A stretch of DNA of 7,900 bases, taken from the NCBI GenBank assembly GCA_018969885.1, contig JAGWXN010000154.1, forward strand, positions 1 to 7,900, given 5' to 3'. This stretch comes from Betaproteobacteria bacterium. Its GTDB lineage: Bacteria; Pseudomonadota; Gammaproteobacteria; Burkholderiales; Burkholderiaceae. Position 1 is the first letter of the stretch; the number at the start of each line of letters is the position of its first letter. The position numbers and the translations under genes were made by a program. Below the pieces are notes generated by a model. The model made no database searches and had not been told where the DNA came from. It saw only the letters and a list, made by a program, of their open reading frames with translations. Of this stretch, positions 7,078 through 7,900 are shown one piece after another.

Positions 7078-7900
7078 ATGGCCCGGCGTGATACGGTCGA
7101 TCAGCCGCCGGCGGATCCCGGGCTCCCATTTAAACGCCGCGCCCGTCGCCGTCTGGTGGGCGCCCTGGTCATCGGGCTGGTAGTGGCGGTCACCTTGCCG
7201 CTGGTGCTCGATCGAGAGCCCCGCTATCCCCGACCCGATATCCGGGTCGATATCCCCTCTCGCGATGCGCAACTGCCGGTTCGGCCACCCGGCGAGGCGG
7301 CCGCGCCAGCCGCTGCCGCACGCGCGCCGGTGAATGCAGATTCGGCCCGCGCGGCCCGCGCTGAGGCAGGGCGCGTAGCCGAAGCCCGGGCAACGGCAGG
7401 AGGCGGCGCGCCAGCCGATCCCTCGCAGGCTGCCGCTGATGCGCGGCAGCAGGCTCGCGAGCCCATGACCCAGCAACTCGACGTTCCCGCGGACGGCGCT
7501 GCGCAATCGCGAAGCGGTGCCGCGGCGCGAGCCGACGCCGATGCCGCCCGAGCGGCGGCGGCAAAAGCCGACGCAGCACGTGCCGAGGCCCAGCGCCAGG
7601 AAGCCGCCAGAGCAGAAGCGGCCAAAGCGGAAGCCGCGAGAGCGGAGGCGGCTCGCGCCAATGCCGCGCGTGCCGAAGCCGCTCGCGCTGAGGCTGCCCG
7701 CGCCGAAGCCGCCCGTGCCGAAGCGGCCCGCGCGCAGGCGGCCCGTCAGCAGGCTGCTACAGCGTCTGCAGACGCCTCACGGCTAAGCGCCGATACGTCG
7801 CGCACCTACCCCAGCCAGAACTGGGCGGTGCAGATCGGACAGTTCGCACGACCGGAGAATGCGCGGGCGGCCGAAGCGCGCGTAAGCAGCCTGGGGCTTC
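7078..7900 (+). CDS. SPOR-domain inner-membrane protein, DedD-like (3' end outside the window)
   Basis: The frame runs from the ATG at 7078 to the window end without a stop; 274 residues are visible. A short basic cytoplasmic tail (KRRARRR, 19-25) precedes one membrane segment at 26-44 (LVGALVIGLVVAVTLPLVL). A short DREPRYPRPDIRVDIPSRD stretch follows, in the style of Burkholderiales SPOR proteins encoded after folC. A long Ala/Arg/Glu-rich periplasmic linker contains a pentapeptide repeat tract (156-225). At 249 the SPOR domain begins with NWAVQIGQFARPENARAAEA and is cut by the window edge. SPOR domains bind glycan strands stripped of stem peptides at the division septum, so a septal role like that of E. 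coli DedD is likely but inferred. The ATG is supported by GGAG at seven bases. cvpA and purF usually follow in this order. The name dedD is not assigned because orthology rests on context and layout. Confidence 0.88.
   Translation, partial: MARRDTVDQPPADPGLPFKRRARRRLVGALVIGLVVAVTLPLVLDREPRYPRPDIRVDIPSRDAQLPVRPPGEAAAPAAAARAPVNADSARAARAEAGRVAEARATAGGGAPADPSQAAADARQQAREPMTQQLDVPADGAAQSRSGAAARADADAARAAAAKADAARAEAQRQEAARAEAAKAEAARAEAARANAARAEAARAEAARAEAARAEAARAQAARQQAATASADASRLSADTSRTYPSQNWAVQIGQFARPENARAAEARVSSLGL
7543..7752 (+). repeat. Fourteen pentapeptide (15-bp) repeats, consensus AARAE, in the SPOR-protein linker
   Basis: Fourteen in-frame units follow the consensus AARAE, with variants AARAA, AAKAD, AQRQE, AAKAE, AARAN, AARAQ and AARQQ. 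Alanine codons vary freely (GCC, GCG, GCT), and arginine is AGA, CGC or CGT, so the pattern is kept mainly at the protein level; units in about 7660-7740 are more alike in DNA. The composition predicts a long charged alpha-helix like the helical domain II of TolA, able to span periplasmic distance between membrane anchor and SPOR domain. Confidence 0.88.

Noticed and set aside
7231..7249. Seven-bp inverted repeat CGACCCG / CGGGTCG early in the SPOR gene.
   Set aside because: It is short, inside the coding region and without a T-tract or position that suggests function.
7224..7661. Ala/Ser-rich open frame on the - strand opposite the SPOR-protein linker.
   Set aside because: It is the complement of the AARAE repeat tract; the + strand has a ribosome-binding site, a membrane segment and a SPOR domain.
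1..7900. CRISPR arrays, insertion sequences, tRNA or rRNA genes, prophage or defence genes.
   Set aside because: None seen on either strand. The window is nearly continuous conserved coding sequence with gaps of at most 44 bases.

Overview
No undescribed system is visible in this window. It is a conserved housekeeping locus of a GC-rich betaproteobacterium, and every gene is on the + strand. The gene order (fimV-like, truA, trpF, trpB, trpA, accD, folC, SPOR-domain gene) is the arrangement known from Burkholderiales, where asd lies upstream and cvpA-purF downstream. The family cannot be fixed from this window. The DNA methyltransferase gene that some Burkholderia carry between trpB and trpA is absent here.

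Layout: positions 2-1333 hold the 3' part of a FimV/HubP-like inner-membrane protein, with a Pro/Ala-rich periplasmic linker, one membrane segment and a small C-terminal cytoplasmic domain. After 30 bases containing a compact hairpin come truA (tRNA pseudouridine synthase, 1364-2155), trpF (2152-2820), trpB (2817-4016) and trpA (4018-4827). After a 44-base gap follow accD (4872-5741) and folC (5738-7042). After 35 bases comes a SPOR-domain membrane protein (7078 to the window end, truncated). No gene-free stretch exceeds 44 bases.

The genes are packed as a likely polycistronic unit. truA/trpF share GTGA, trpF/trpB share ATGA, trpB and trpA are separated by one base, and accD/folC appear to share CTGA. 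Together they cover tRNA modification, the last three enzymes of tryptophan synthesis not encoded in trpEGDC (elsewhere in the genome), the carboxyltransferase beta subunit of acetyl-CoA carboxylase, folate polyglutamation, and envelope or cell-division functions at both ends.

Points worth a second look: folC has no ATG, GTG or TTG start that preserves its conserved N-terminus and probably starts at CTG; two extended -10-like promoter motifs lie inside trpF and folC; perfect or near-perfect inverted repeats lie at the fimV/truA junction, near the accD 3' end and in folC; and two low-complexity repeat tracts lie in the envelope proteins, one of them a 14-unit alanine-rich pentapeptide tract.
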